The notes below the pieces were generated by a model. The model was not told the origin of the DNA, did no database searches, and saw nothing but the letters and a program-made list of their open reading frames with translations. Position numbers and translations under genes: made by a program. DNA of 64,000 nt, from contig NZ_CP012333.1 in NCBI RefSeq assembly GCF_001263205.1, forward strand, positions 2,170,001 to 2,234,000. The letters run 5' to 3'. The stretch comes from Labilithrix luteola (GTDB lineage Bacteria; Myxococcota_A; Polyangia; Polyangiales; Polyangiaceae). Shown in pieces: positions 8,722-16,025 of the stretch; the first letter of the stretch is position 1, and each line of letters opens with the position of its first letter.

Positions 8722-10119
8722 TCAGTACGTACCTTTCGATTCGTGGCGCGAACCGTGTGCGTCGCGCGAGAGGGTCGGCAGAACGCCTTCGGCGGCGAGC
8801 CAGTCGAGCCTGGCAACGAGGACCGTCTGTTCGGCGACGGCCGCGGCGATATCGGAATTGCGTGATTCGCGGAGCGCGTCGATCACGTCGAGATCAGTGC
8901 CGAGACCATCGGCGTAACGCTGCCGCGTGAGATCGACCGTGCGCCGCGCGAGCGTGGCCGCCTTCCTGGCGTCGTCCCACGCCAGCTCGGCGTGCTTCAG
9001 GCGATCTCCGTCGATGCGGGCTTCCGCGCGTGCCGAGCGGGTCACTTCCTCGAGACGAGCCGAAGCCGCGGCCTCGTCGGCGCGACGTGCTCGACTCCGC
9101 GCCGGTCGCAAGCCGCCGTCGTAGATCGGTACCGAGAGAGTGAGTTTGACGATGTAGCCAACGCCGGAGACCGGGAGAATCGGCGTCGGTTCGTCCTGGT
9201 AAAAGGCGTCCGCATCGAGGCGCATGCTCGGCAGATAGTCGGTATACGAATGCTTTCTTTCGTTGCGCGCGCTCTCGTGCGCGACTCGCGCGGCGACGAC
9301 GTCGGGGCGATGGTCGATGCGGGCGCCCGAAGCGACCCCGACCGACATCGATGACTTCGCATCGGCCGAAATTTCGCCGGTGTCGTCGGCACGCACGTCG
9401 ACCGCCCCGTTCACCCCCGTCAGGACGCCGAGTATTTCGCGAGCGCGGACGCAGTCGGACGTCGCCAGCTCGACGAGCCCGCGGACCGACTCCACTTCCT
9501 TGTTCGCGCGCACCACGTCGAGCTCGGTCCCGATGCCTCCCGAGACACGACCCACGGTGAAGGTACGATGCGCCTCGGCCGTCCGGAGCGCTTCTTCGTG
9601 CAACGCGAGCACGTGGTCCGCCGCGAGCACTGCTGTCCACGCACGGCCTGCCGCGAGTGCTACGCGCCGTCGCTCGTTCGACAGGCGTGCGTCGGCGACT
9701 TCGATCTTCTCTTTGCCTTCGGACCAATCGGCCCAGGCGCGCGGATCGAACAACGGCACGGAAAGGGAGAGTTGTGCCTGGTTCGACGCGAGGCCGATTC
9801 GGGTTGCCTGTCCGTCGAGCGAGACCGAGTCGACGCCGAGGTGCGAGAGCGAGCCGTTCAGTGCCGGCATGGACTGACTGCGAGCACGCGCGAAGTCGGC
9901 GCGAGCTCTTTCGACGTCGGCCTCGGCCGCGCGCGCCGAGGGATAGCGGCTGATCGCGCGCTCGATGGCATCGTCGAAGCCGATGGCTTGGGGCGCGCCG
10001 ATGCCGAGGGATCGCTCGGGGGATGCAGCGAAGGCTTTCGAGGACGAAGCGGCGACGACGATGAAAGCGAAGGCGGCGGTGCGACGTGGGCGGGAAGGAC
10101 GGCGACTTGGAGCGAGCAT
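8722..10119 (-). CDS. TolC-like outer-membrane efflux protein
   Basis: 465 residues from ATG 10119; the frame stays open to a TTG at 10152, but the ATG gives a clean signal peptide (Arg-rich n-region, AAFAFIVVAASSSKAFAA). Two outer-membrane efflux repeats follow, with long coiled-coil stretches: AIERAISRYPSARAAEADVERARADFARARSQSMP in the first and VAARVAHESARNERKHSYTDYLPSMRLDADAFYQDEP in the second, ending TVDLTRQRYADGLGTDLDVIDALRE. It should form the trimeric outer-membrane channel for the downstream pump. It is the first gene of the operon; a 28-bp palindrome lies 83 bp upstream. Confidence 0.92.
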   Translation of the reverse strand: MLAPSRRPSRPRRTAAFAFIVVAASSSKAFAASPERSLGIGAPQAIGFDDAIERAISRYPSARAAEADVERARADFARARSQSMPALNGSLSHLGVDSVSLDGQATRIGLASNQAQLSLSVPLFDPRAWADWSEGKEKIEVADARLSNERRRVALAAGRAWTAVLAADHVLALHEEALRTAEAHRTFTVGRVSGGIGTELDVVRANKEVESVRGLVELATSDCVRAREILGVLTGVNGAVDVRADDTGEISADAKSSMSVGVASGARIDHRPDVVAARVAHESARNERKHSYTDYLPSMRLDADAFYQDEPTPILPVSGVGYIVKLTLSVPIYDGGLRPARSRARRADEAAASARLEEVTRSARAEARIDGDRLKHAELAWDDARKAATLARRTVDLTRQRYADGLGTDLDVIDALRESRNSDIAAAVAEQTVLVARLDWLAAEGVLPTLSRDAHGSRHESKGTY

Positions 10120-10202
10120 GTTTGCTGACGCGCTCAGCACCAAGCGGGCCAATCACGGGACCACGAAAATCATGGGCGTCGCGCAGGAACCACCTCTCGG
10201 AA

Positions 10203-10230
10203 CTGCTGATTCGGCATGCCGTTTCAGCAG
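10203..10230. promoter_or_regulatory. 28-bp near-perfect palindrome upstream of efflux operon
   Basis: Arms CTGCTGA (10203-10209) and TCAGCAG (10224-10230) flank a perfect inner 10-bp palindrome CGGCATGCCG (10212-10221); only the TT/TT pair at 10210-10211 and 10222-10223 breaks the symmetry. It sits between the end of the sigma-54 activator gene (10244) and the start of the TolC-like gene, and has no T-run to mark it as an intrinsic terminator. Best read as a dimeric regulator site, possibly the activator's enhancer. A weak -24/-12-like match lies at 10149-10163 on the minus strand (TGG and TTGG spaced correctly, but GG replaces the -12 GC). Confidence 0.5.
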
Positions 10231-10243
10231 ATGGGCGAGAGGC

Positions 10244-11266
10244 TCAGCGCGTCGCAATCCCGTAACGCTGGAGCTTGGCGTAGAGCGTCCGCAGCCCGAT
10301 CCCGAGCGATCGCGCGGTCAGCTCTCGCGATCCAAGCTGCTGGAGTCGCTCCTCGATGAGCGCACGCTCGGCTTCTTCGAGCGTGACGTCGGTGCTCGGC
10401 GCCTCCTCCGTTCCACGCCCTCGTCGTCCCCTCTCCTTCGAGCGCTCCTGCCCCGTGCGCGACGCGGGCGTCGTCGGTGTCCGCGATCCGGCGGGCGCGA
10501 GGAGAAAGCCACTCGCCTCGGCATCCGCGAGCCCGAGCTCGTCCCCCGTCGCGAAGAACGCCGCGCTCTCGATGGCATTGCGTAGCTCACGAATGTTGCC
10601 GGGCCAGTCGTCCGCCAGAAGCCGCTTCATCAGTCCAGGTGACACGCCTTTCAACCGCGCTCCGTGCCGTTCGTTGAACTGTTTGACGAACAGCGCGACG
10701 AGCTGGGGAATGTCCTCTTTTCGCTCGCGGAGCGGCGGCACCACGATGGTGACCACGCGGAGTCGGTAATAGAGATCCTCGCGGAACCGCCCTGCTTCGA
10801 TGAGCGCCGGCACGTCGCGGTTCGTCGCTGCAACGAGCCCCAGATCGACGCGGATGATCTCGGTGCCGCCGAGGTGCCGGAATTGGCGGTAATCGAGGGC
10901 GCGCAAGAGTTTGGCTTGGGTGGCGAGATCCATTTCCGCGATCTCGTCGAGAAACAGGGTTCCTTTGTTCGCGATCTCGAGCAGCCCACGCTTTTGAGCA
11001 TGCGCGCCGGTGAAGGCGCCCCGCTCGTGACCAAAGAGCTCGCTCTCGAGAAGCTCCCGCCCGAGACTTGCACAATTCAGCGGCTCGAACCGGTGCTCAC
11101 GCCCTGGACCACGCGTATGGAGCATCCGCGCGAGAAGGTCCTTGCCCGTGCCGCTCTCCCCGAGGAGCAGCACCGTCGTGCGATAGCGCGAGATCCGCTC
11201 GATCGTGGCCTGGATCTGCTGCATGGCCTTCGAACTTCCGATGAGGGCCGGGGGCGAACCGTACAT
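10244..11266 (-). CDS. Sigma-54-dependent activator (bEBP) lacking a receiver domain
   Basis: 340 residues. The AAA+ domain starts almost at the N-terminus: Walker A GESGTGKD (36-43), the sigma-54 contact loop GAFTGA (83-88), Walker B GTLFLDEIAEM (about 102-112), the sensor region AATNRDVPALIEAGRFREDLYYRLRVVTI and WPGNIREL. The C-terminus has a Fis-type HTH (LTARSLGIGLRTLYAKLQRYGI, about 317-338). There is no response-regulator, GAF or PAS input domain. The frame remains open upstream of ATG 11266 but has no good start codon. The activator lies upstream of the efflux operon and is divergent from a GAF-STAS gene, so either may provide the missing input; this is inference. Confidence 0.93.
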   Translation of the reverse strand: MYGSPPALIGSSKAMQQIQATIERISRYRTTVLLLGESGTGKDLLARMLHTRGPGREHRFEPLNCASLGRELLESELFGHERGAFTGAHAQKRGLLEIANKGTLFLDEIAEMDLATQAKLLRALDYRQFRHLGGTEIIRVDLGLVAATNRDVPALIEAGRFREDLYYRLRVVTIVVPPLRERKEDIPQLVALFVKQFNERHGARLKGVSPGLMKRLLADDWPGNIRELRNAIESAAFFATGDELGLADAEASGFLLAPAGSRTPTTPASRTGQERSKERGRRGRGTEEAPSTDVTLEEAERALIEERLQQLGSRELTARSLGIGLRTLYAKLQRYGIATR

Positions 11267-11378
11267 GGTTCGAGCATCGTCGAAACGGTCGCGGACGACA
11301 ACGCGGCCCGGCGTCGTGTCCGCCCGCTCTCCTTCGGCGTCCCCACCGACGAGCAGCCGTCGTAGACTGCTGCGCCGG

Positions 11379-12299
11379 ATGTCCCACGACGAAGTTCCTG
11401 CGCTCGATCTCGTCCCGTTGTTGGATCACATTGCGACCGCGCTCGCGTCCGTTCGCGACGAAGCGGCGCTCGTCGCCGCGATGGGCGACATCATGCAGCG
11501 CATCATCGACGTCGAGTACGTGGCGGTCTTCTTCCTCGATCGCAGCACGAGCCGCCTCCGTCACGTCTTCGCTCGAGGCTTTACCGAGGAGGAGCGGCTC
11601 GAGGCCGAGCGCACGGCGATGGACCGTCACGTGGGCGACGTCTTTTGCTCGCAGCAGGTCTTCCATGTGCCCGAGGTGGCCATCGAGAGCGATCCCTCGG
11701 CCCAGCTCAGCCCTCGCCGCCATACCGTCCGCTCACGCTTGACCCTGCCGCTCGTCGGCCGTGGCCAAAGCGTGGGCGCGATTTCCCTGGGCAGCACCCG
11801 CCCGGAGTCCTTCACGCAGACCCACATCACGTTGCTCTCGTCCGTCGCGAGCCTGGCGGGCGTCGTGTATTGGAATCTGGAAGATCTCAAAACGCTCGAG
11901 GCCCAGCTCGCCCTGACACGCGCGCAGAAAGAAGAGCTGCGCAGGCTCTCGACGCCACTTCTCGAGATCGCCCCCGGCGTGCTGCTCTTGCCTCTCGTGG
12001 GGCGTATGGATACGGCTCGCGCCGATCAGATCGCCGATCGTTTGCTGTCGGCCGTCAGCCAGCGCGCCACGCGCGCCGCGCTCATCGACGTGACCGGCGT
12101 CGAAGCGATGGACGCCGCCTCCGTCTCCGCGCTCGCCGCCATCACCCGCGCCACCAAACTCCTGGGCGCCGAGTGCATGCTCTCGGGCATTTCACCCGCG
12201 AGCGCCGTCCAGATGACCGAGCACGACATCCACCTCGACGGCGTCTCGACGTTCTCGTCCGCGAGCAACGCGCTCGTTGCGGCGATGCGGCGCTCGTAG
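11379..12299 (+). CDS. GAF-STAS protein (RsbR-like)
   Basis: 306 residues from ATG 11379. Residues about 15-165 form a GAF domain (LVAAMGDIMQRIIDVEYVAVFFLDRSTSRLRHVFARGF, VGAISLGSTRPESFTQTHITLLSSVASLAGVVYWN). A short coiled coil (LEAQLALTRAQKEELRRL) joins it to a STAS domain (LEIAPGVLLLPLVGRMDTARADQIADRLL, LLGAECMLSGISPASAVQM). Together they resemble RsbR-family stressosome proteins with a small-molecule or redox GAF sensor. It is divergent from the sigma-54 activator (112 bp spacer) and converges on the anti-sigma gene. The STAS half closely resembles those at 4851 and 45324. Confidence 0.88.
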   Translation: MSHDEVPALDLVPLLDHIATALASVRDEAALVAAMGDIMQRIIDVEYVAVFFLDRSTSRLRHVFARGFTEEERLEAERTAMDRHVGDVFCSQQVFHVPEVAIESDPSAQLSPRRHTVRSRLTLPLVGRGQSVGAISLGSTRPESFTQTHITLLSSVASLAGVVYWNLEDLKTLEAQLALTRAQKEELRRLSTPLLEIAPGVLLLPLVGRMDTARADQIADRLLSAVSQRATRAALIDVTGVEAMDAASVSALAAITRATKLLGAECMLSGISPASAVQMTEHDIHLDGVSTFSSASNALVAAMRRS

Positions 12300-12314
12300 C
12301 AAAGCGGACGGCGC

Positions 12315-12542
12315 TCACTCCTCGTCGGGCGCGAGCGCTCGCTTCAGGATTTCGAGCTCCTCGCTGCACTCCGGGCATTGCTGGGCGTGATGTGCGATCT
12401 GCTCGCGAAGCTGCTCGTCGCCGAGCTGGCCATCCAGATAGGGAGCCATCAGCGCAAAGAACCGATCGCAGTCCAGCTCCTCGTCTCGCGTGGTCGCGAG
12501 GAGTCGGCGCAACGTCGCGGCGGCCTTCGGATTGTTGCTCAT
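12315..12542 (-). CDS. Zinc-finger anti-sigma factor (zf-HC2-like)
   Basis: A 75-residue protein with the zinc-binding anti-sigma signature: C25 in ELDCDRFFALMAPYLDG and HHAQQCPECSEELEIL (HxxxCxxC). It has no transmembrane segment, so it would be a soluble cytoplasmic anti-sigma factor of the ChrR/RsrA sort and may respond to redox through its cysteines. It follows the sigma-factor gene with a 4-bp ATGA overlap (12539-12542), the usual layout for a sigma/anti-sigma pair. Confidence 0.85.
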   Translation of the reverse strand: MSNNPKAAATLRRLLATTRDEELDCDRFFALMAPYLDGQLGDEQLREQIAHHAQQCPECSEELEILKRALAPDEE

Positions 12543-13126
12543 GCTGAAACTCCCTGCCGTACTTCCACTTCCCGAGCCTCTTCGAGGAAGCGCTTGAGCC
12601 GCCGCCGTGCGTCGTGGAGCAGTTTGTACACGGCGCCCTGGCTGACGTCATAGCGACGCGCAAGCTCCATCAAGGGGAGGCCACCGAGCGCGGCCTGAAT
12701 GGCTTCGCGTTGCCTCTCCGTCAACACGTCCTCGATACCGCGGCGGAGCAGCTCGACCTCTCGTTCGTCGTCGACCGTGTCGTCCTTCGCTTCCGACCAA
12801 TCCGCCCGTTCGCCGGCCTCGTCGATGCTGACATGCTCGTAGCGCTTGCGCCGTAGCTCGGAGAGCGCCGCGTTCACGGCGATCGTCGCGGCCCACGTGG
12901 TGAAGCGACTCTGACCTTCGAAGCTATCGAGCTTCTGGTGCACGCGAAGAACGCTCTCCTGCGTCAGGTCCTCGAGATCCGCGCCCTGGAGCTGCCGGCC
13001 GAAGCCCTTCGCGAGCGTTCGACGCAAGTAGTCACGCAGATCGGAGACGAGGGCAGCCCGTGCAGCCGTGTCGGCGGTGCCCCTCAGTCCGTCGATCCAA
13101 GCCTGATCGCTGCGATCCGCATGCAT
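12539..13126 (-). CDS. ECF RNA polymerase sigma factor
   Basis: 195 residues from ATG 13126. Region 2 is DLEDLTQESVLRVHQKLDSFEGQSRFTTWAATIAVNAALSELRRKRY and region 4 is LTERQREAIQAALGGLPLMELARRYDVSQGAVYKLLHDARRRLKRFLEE. The open frame extends upstream across the divergent hydrolase gene, but that part is antisense to the real gene. It is translationally coupled to the downstream zinc-finger anti-sigma gene. The divergent hydrolase starts 139 bp away and could be a target. Confidence 0.93.
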   Translation of the reverse strand: MHADRSDQAWIDGLRGTADTAARAALVSDLRDYLRRTLAKGFGRQLQGADLEDLTQESVLRVHQKLDSFEGQSRFTTWAATIAVNAALSELRRKRYEHVSIDEAGERADWSEAKDDTVDDEREVELLRRGIEDVLTERQREAIQAALGGLPLMELARRYDVSQGAVYKLLHDARRRLKRFLEEAREVEVRQGVSA

Positions 13127-13264
13127 CGCGGCCGAGTCTCCGCCTGTGGAGGGCGGCGGGTCAAGCGGGCACGGCTCGGGGGTCTCGAAAAAAAGTTCGT
13201 CACCCGAGGTAAGACCGCCGCCCGGCCGGCGTCTCAGGGTCAGAAAGGCAGATAGGTGGTCATC

Positions 13265-13954
13265 ATGAACTCGATCAAGAACGTCGTTCTCGTGCACGGT
13301 GGTTTCGTCGACGGTTCGGGCTGGGAGCGCGTCTACGGCATCCTTCGAGACAAGGGTTACCGCGTCAGCATCGTGCAGAACCCCACCACCTCTCTCGCCG
13401 ACGACGTCGCGGCAACCAGCCGCGTCCTCGACCAGCTCGATGGCCCGGCGATCCTGGTAGGTCACTCGTACGGCGGCGTCGTCATCACCGAAGCCGGCAA
13501 TCACCCGAAGGTCGCAAGCCTGGTGTACGTCGCGGCATTCGCGCCTGACGCGGGAGAGTCGGTCGCCTCGCTCATCGCCAACCCGCCGCCCGGCGCGCCG
13601 GTCCCGCCGATTCTCCCCCCGAAGGACGGCTTCCTCTTCCTCGACCGCGCGAAGTTCGCCGCGTCGTTCGCCGCGGACCTCGACCCGAAGGTCGCCGCCT
13701 TCCGCGCCGACTCGCAGGTCCCGTGGGGCGTCGCGGCGCTCGAAGGCGCAGTGCGGGAGCCTGCCTGGCGCAAGAAGCCGAGCTGGTACATCATCGCAAC
13801 CGACGACAAGATGATCCCGCCCCCCGCGCAGCACGCGATGTCGAAGCGCATCGAGGCATCGGTGAGCGAAGTGAAGGGCAGCCACGCGATCTACGAGTCC
13901 CAACCTGCCGCGGTCGCGACGGTCATCGAACGCGCAAGCAGCGGCATTCGTTGA
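13265..13954 (+). CDS. Alpha/beta hydrolase, EstC/salicylate-esterase-like (copy A)
   Basis: 229 residues from ATG 13265, preceded by AGGTGG at a 5-nt spacing; the GTG three codons earlier is less well placed. The oxyanion strand VVLVHGGFVDGSGW, the nucleophile elbow GHSYGG (Ser68), the acid in IIATDDKMIPP and the histidine in KGSHAIYESQP form a complete triad. There is no signal peptide, so it is cytoplasmic. Relatives include esterases and hydroxynitrile-lyase-like enzymes; the substrate is unknown. A 99% identical copy lies at 32661-33350, differing at two C-terminal residues. It is divergent from the ECF sigma gene. Confidence 0.93.
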   Translation: MNSIKNVVLVHGGFVDGSGWERVYGILRDKGYRVSIVQNPTTSLADDVAATSRVLDQLDGPAILVGHSYGGVVITEAGNHPKVASLVYVAAFAPDAGESVASLIANPPPGAPVPPILPPKDGFLFLDRAKFAASFAADLDPKVAAFRADSQVPWGVAALEGAVREPAWRKKPSWYIIATDDKMIPPPAQHAMSKRIEASVSEVKGSHAIYESQPAAVATVIERASSGIR

Positions 13955-13971
13955 AACATGGCGAATGGGTG

Positions 13972-14000
13972 ACCTCGACGAGCACGGCTCTCGTCGAGGT
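13972..14000 (+). terminator. Hairpin after hydrolase copy A
   Basis: A perfect 11-bp stem (13972-13982 with 13990-14000) with a 7-nt loop, 17 bp after the hydrolase stop. No T-run follows, so it may act as a Rho-aided terminator or mRNA end stabiliser. The equivalent hairpin after copy B keeps the fold through a paired A-T to G-C change. Confidence 0.6.
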
Positions 14001-14142
14001 TCGCGCGGGCCTATCTTGGCGTCTCTCCGGCCTCGCATGAAGTGGATGGCACGCGCGCGTCGGAGATTTGACGCACGGATCTAACACGAGAGTTTCCGAG
14101 GCGGCGAAGACGCGGCGATGGAGGTGGGCTACGAACCTCCGC

Positions 14143-15012
14143 ATGAAACGTACGGCGGTCGGGTTCTGGTGCCTTGCGGTGATGAGCGGAGTCGGCTGCG
14201 CAGTCGGGGTGTCCGACGACGAGGCCGCCGGCACCATCGTCCACCCCGACGGCGGCGACTCATCGGCGAGAACGAACGGCACGACTCTCCCCGACAGCAG
14301 CACGAACGGCGACCCGACAAGCTCGCCGGCGACCGGAGCCGACGACGCCGCAACCAACGACCCGGGCGATCCGGGCGACGCGGGGAGCGACGCTGGCGAC
14401 GCCGGGAAGAGCGATGCGGGCGATGCGGGGAGCGACGCTGGCGACGCTGGGAAGAGCGATGCGGGCGATGCGGGCGACGCTGGGAAGACCGACGCGGGCG
14501 CCCCGGGCACGTGCGTCTTCACCGGAGCGCTCGTCACCTTCGACCTCACGACGATTGTCGGAACCGCGACGGAACTCGCTCCGTCGGCAACCGCGGCGGG
14601 CGTGACGGCGACCTCGCTCACGCGCTCCGGTGTGACCGCCGCGTCGAGCAACGGAGCCATGAACGCCAGCAACTGGCCGGTCGGCGCAGCCGCCTCGAAC
14701 AAGTACTTCGCGTTCAGCGTCACGCCCCCGGCGACCTGCAAGATGACCGTGACCTCGCTGGCGATCGACCTCAAAGCGTCGACCACGGGACCGACCGATG
14801 CCGCCGTCGGGACGAGCGTCGACGGCTATGCGGCACTCCAAAACGTCACGGTGACGACGACCGGCGGCTCGGCGAACGTCCCGCTCGCAGGAGTCGCCGA
14901 CGTCAGCAATACGGTAGAGGTCCGTGTCTTCGGATTCAACGCGTCGGCCGCCGCTGGAACACTTCGGATCCAGAAGACCCTATCGCTCTCGGGCTCGCTC
15001 AGCCCGCAGTAG
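14143..15012 (+). CDS. Secreted lipoprotein with DAG-repeat linker
   Basis: 289 residues from ATG 14143 (MKRTAVGFWCLAVMSGVGC); the frame is open upstream only to a TTG. The signal ends in a lipobox-like SGVGC. A low-complexity linker (about 30-125) contains Gly-Asp-Ala repeats encoded by a 45-bp tandem repeat. The C-terminal 165 residues form a beta-rich domain (CVFTGALVTFDLTTIVGTATELAPSA, KYFAFSVTPPATCKMTVTSLAIDLKASTTGP, TVEVRVFGFNASAAAGTLRI), similar in style to beta-sandwich domains of secreted proteins in myxobacteria and planctomycetes. Function unknown. It is flanked by the hydrolase and an SDR on the same strand. Confidence 0.8.
   Translation: MKRTAVGFWCLAVMSGVGCAVGVSDDEAAGTIVHPDGGDSSARTNGTTLPDSSTNGDPTSSPATGADDAATNDPGDPGDAGSDAGDAGKSDAGDAGSDAGDAGKSDAGDAGDAGKTDAGAPGTCVFTGALVTFDLTTIVGTATELAPSATAAGVTATSLTRSGVTAASSNGAMNASNWPVGAAASNKYFAFSVTPPATCKMTVTSLAIDLKASTTGPTDAAVGTSVDGYAALQNVTVTTTGGSANVPLAGVADVSNTVEVRVFGFNASAAAGTLRIQKTLSLSGSLSPQ
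14377..14500 (+). repeat. 45-bp tandem repeat (2.7 copies) in a lipoprotein linker
   Basis: Units at 14377-14421 and 14422-14466 differ at a few positions; a third, shortened unit with a 12-bp deletion runs to about 14500. The unit encodes DAGSDAGDAGKSDAG. In-frame unit gain or loss would only alter linker length between lipid anchor and beta domain. Confidence 0.75.
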
Positions 15013-15132
15013 CTGTCACGCGCGCACTCCACACGCACGGATTCGACGGCCGCTGAAATCGTCGGAACCTTCGCGGTTTCGAGTTGTCCCTCCGGCGCTC
15101 GGGACCGGCAGCGTTGGATGGAGGATCGAAAC

Positions 15133-15891
15133 GTGGCAAAACTGGACGGCAAGACGGCATTGGTGACCGGAGCGTCGCGAGGAATCGGGCGAGGCATTGC
15201 CCAAAGACTCGCGACCGACGGAGCGCTCGTTGCGATCCATTACGGCAGCAACGAAGAGGCCGCGAAGCAGACCGTGGCAGAGATCGAGCAGGCAGGCGGC
15301 CGAGCCTTCTCGATTCGCGCGGAGCTCGGTGTCGAAGGCGACGTCGATATCTTGTTCGCGGGCCTCGAAAAGGGCCTATCGGGACGACCGCTGGACATCC
15401 TCGTCAACAACGCAGCGGGTCCGCCCGGAGGTCCAATCGAAGAGACCACGCGCGAGGCGTTCGACCGAATCTTCGCAATCAACGTACGAGCGCCGTTCTT
15501 CATCATTCAGCGAGCCTTGCCGATTCTCCGCGACGGCGGCCGAATCATCACGATCTCCTCCGTCGCCACCCGTATCGCCGTCCCTTCACAGACGTCGTAC
15601 GCGATGACGAAGGGAGCGCTCGAGGTCATGGGACACACCCTCGCGAACGCGCTCGGCAAACGGAACATCACGGTCAACACCGTGCGCTCGGGGACGACGT
15701 ATCACGAACATGCGGCTCTGCTCGATCTGCCCGGCGTCAAAGACTTCATGGTGAGCATGACGGCTCTCGGCCGCCTCGGAAGCCCTTCCGACATCGCAGA
15801 CGTCGTCGCGTTCCTCGCCTCCGATGACGGACGGTGGATCACCGGTCAGGTCCTCGACGCCAGCGGCGGCATCTACCTCGGTCCACGCTGA
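15133..15891 (+). CDS. Short-chain dehydrogenase/reductase (SDR)
   Basis: 252 residues. GTG 15133 is preferred because GGAGG at 15120-15124 lies 8 nt before it and the protein then begins MAKLDGKTALVTGASRGIG; the ATG at 15118 overlaps that ribosome site. Classical SDR features are the cofactor motif TGASRGIG (12-19), NNAAG, the catalytic Ser in ITISSVAT, SYAMTKG (YxxxK) and a C-terminal GRLGSPSDIADVVAFLASDDGRWITGQVLDASGG. It is an NAD(P)-dependent oxidoreductase of the FabG-like group; the substrate cannot be read from sequence. Stand-alone gene. Confidence 0.94.
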   Translation: MAKLDGKTALVTGASRGIGRGIAQRLATDGALVAIHYGSNEEAAKQTVAEIEQAGGRAFSIRAELGVEGDVDILFAGLEKGLSGRPLDILVNNAAGPPGGPIEETTREAFDRIFAINVRAPFFIIQRALPILRDGGRIITISSVATRIAVPSQTSYAMTKGALEVMGHTLANALGKRNITVNTVRSGTTYHEHAALLDLPGVKDFMVSMTALGRLGSPSDIADVVAFLASDDGRWITGQVLDASGGIYLGPR

Positions 15892-15898
15892 TCACAGG

Positions 15899-15915
15899 CG
15901 GCCGAACGCCGGCCG
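15899..15915. terminator. GC hairpin after SDR gene
   Basis: CGGCCG arms (15899-15904 and 15910-15915) around a 5-nt loop, 7 bp after the SDR stop and before the outer-membrane-type gene at 16026. No T-run follows, so the terminator call is tentative. Confidence 0.35.
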
Positions 15916-16025
15916 AAACTCCTCGAGGCCTGCCGTAGACATGCGACGGCGACCTCGACCGTGGGGGCCTCCGGCGAGATCGGGGGCGTCCCACAACACC
16001 TCTTCGGATATGCTGGCCGGCTCGG

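Larger units (their letters stand above)
13184..14008 (+). repeat. Direct repeat copy A (hydrolase duplication)
   Basis: This segment recurs at 32581-33406 in the same orientation, 19.4 kb away. Identity is about 99% across the hydrolase gene (6 differences in 690 bp by eye) and lower in the 80-bp leader (one indel, about ten substitutions) and the 3' trailer. No insertion-sequence ends, terminal inverted repeats or transposase are visible at the borders. Confidence 0.9.

Noticed and set aside
13184..14008. Possible insertion sequence
   Set aside because: The repeated segment encodes a hydrolase, has no transposase, and its borders lack inverted repeats or target duplications.
13127..14038. 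Upstream extension of the 12539 sigma-factor frame
   Set aside because: Antisense to hydrolase copy A; sigma region 2 and a sensible N-terminus start at ATG 13126.
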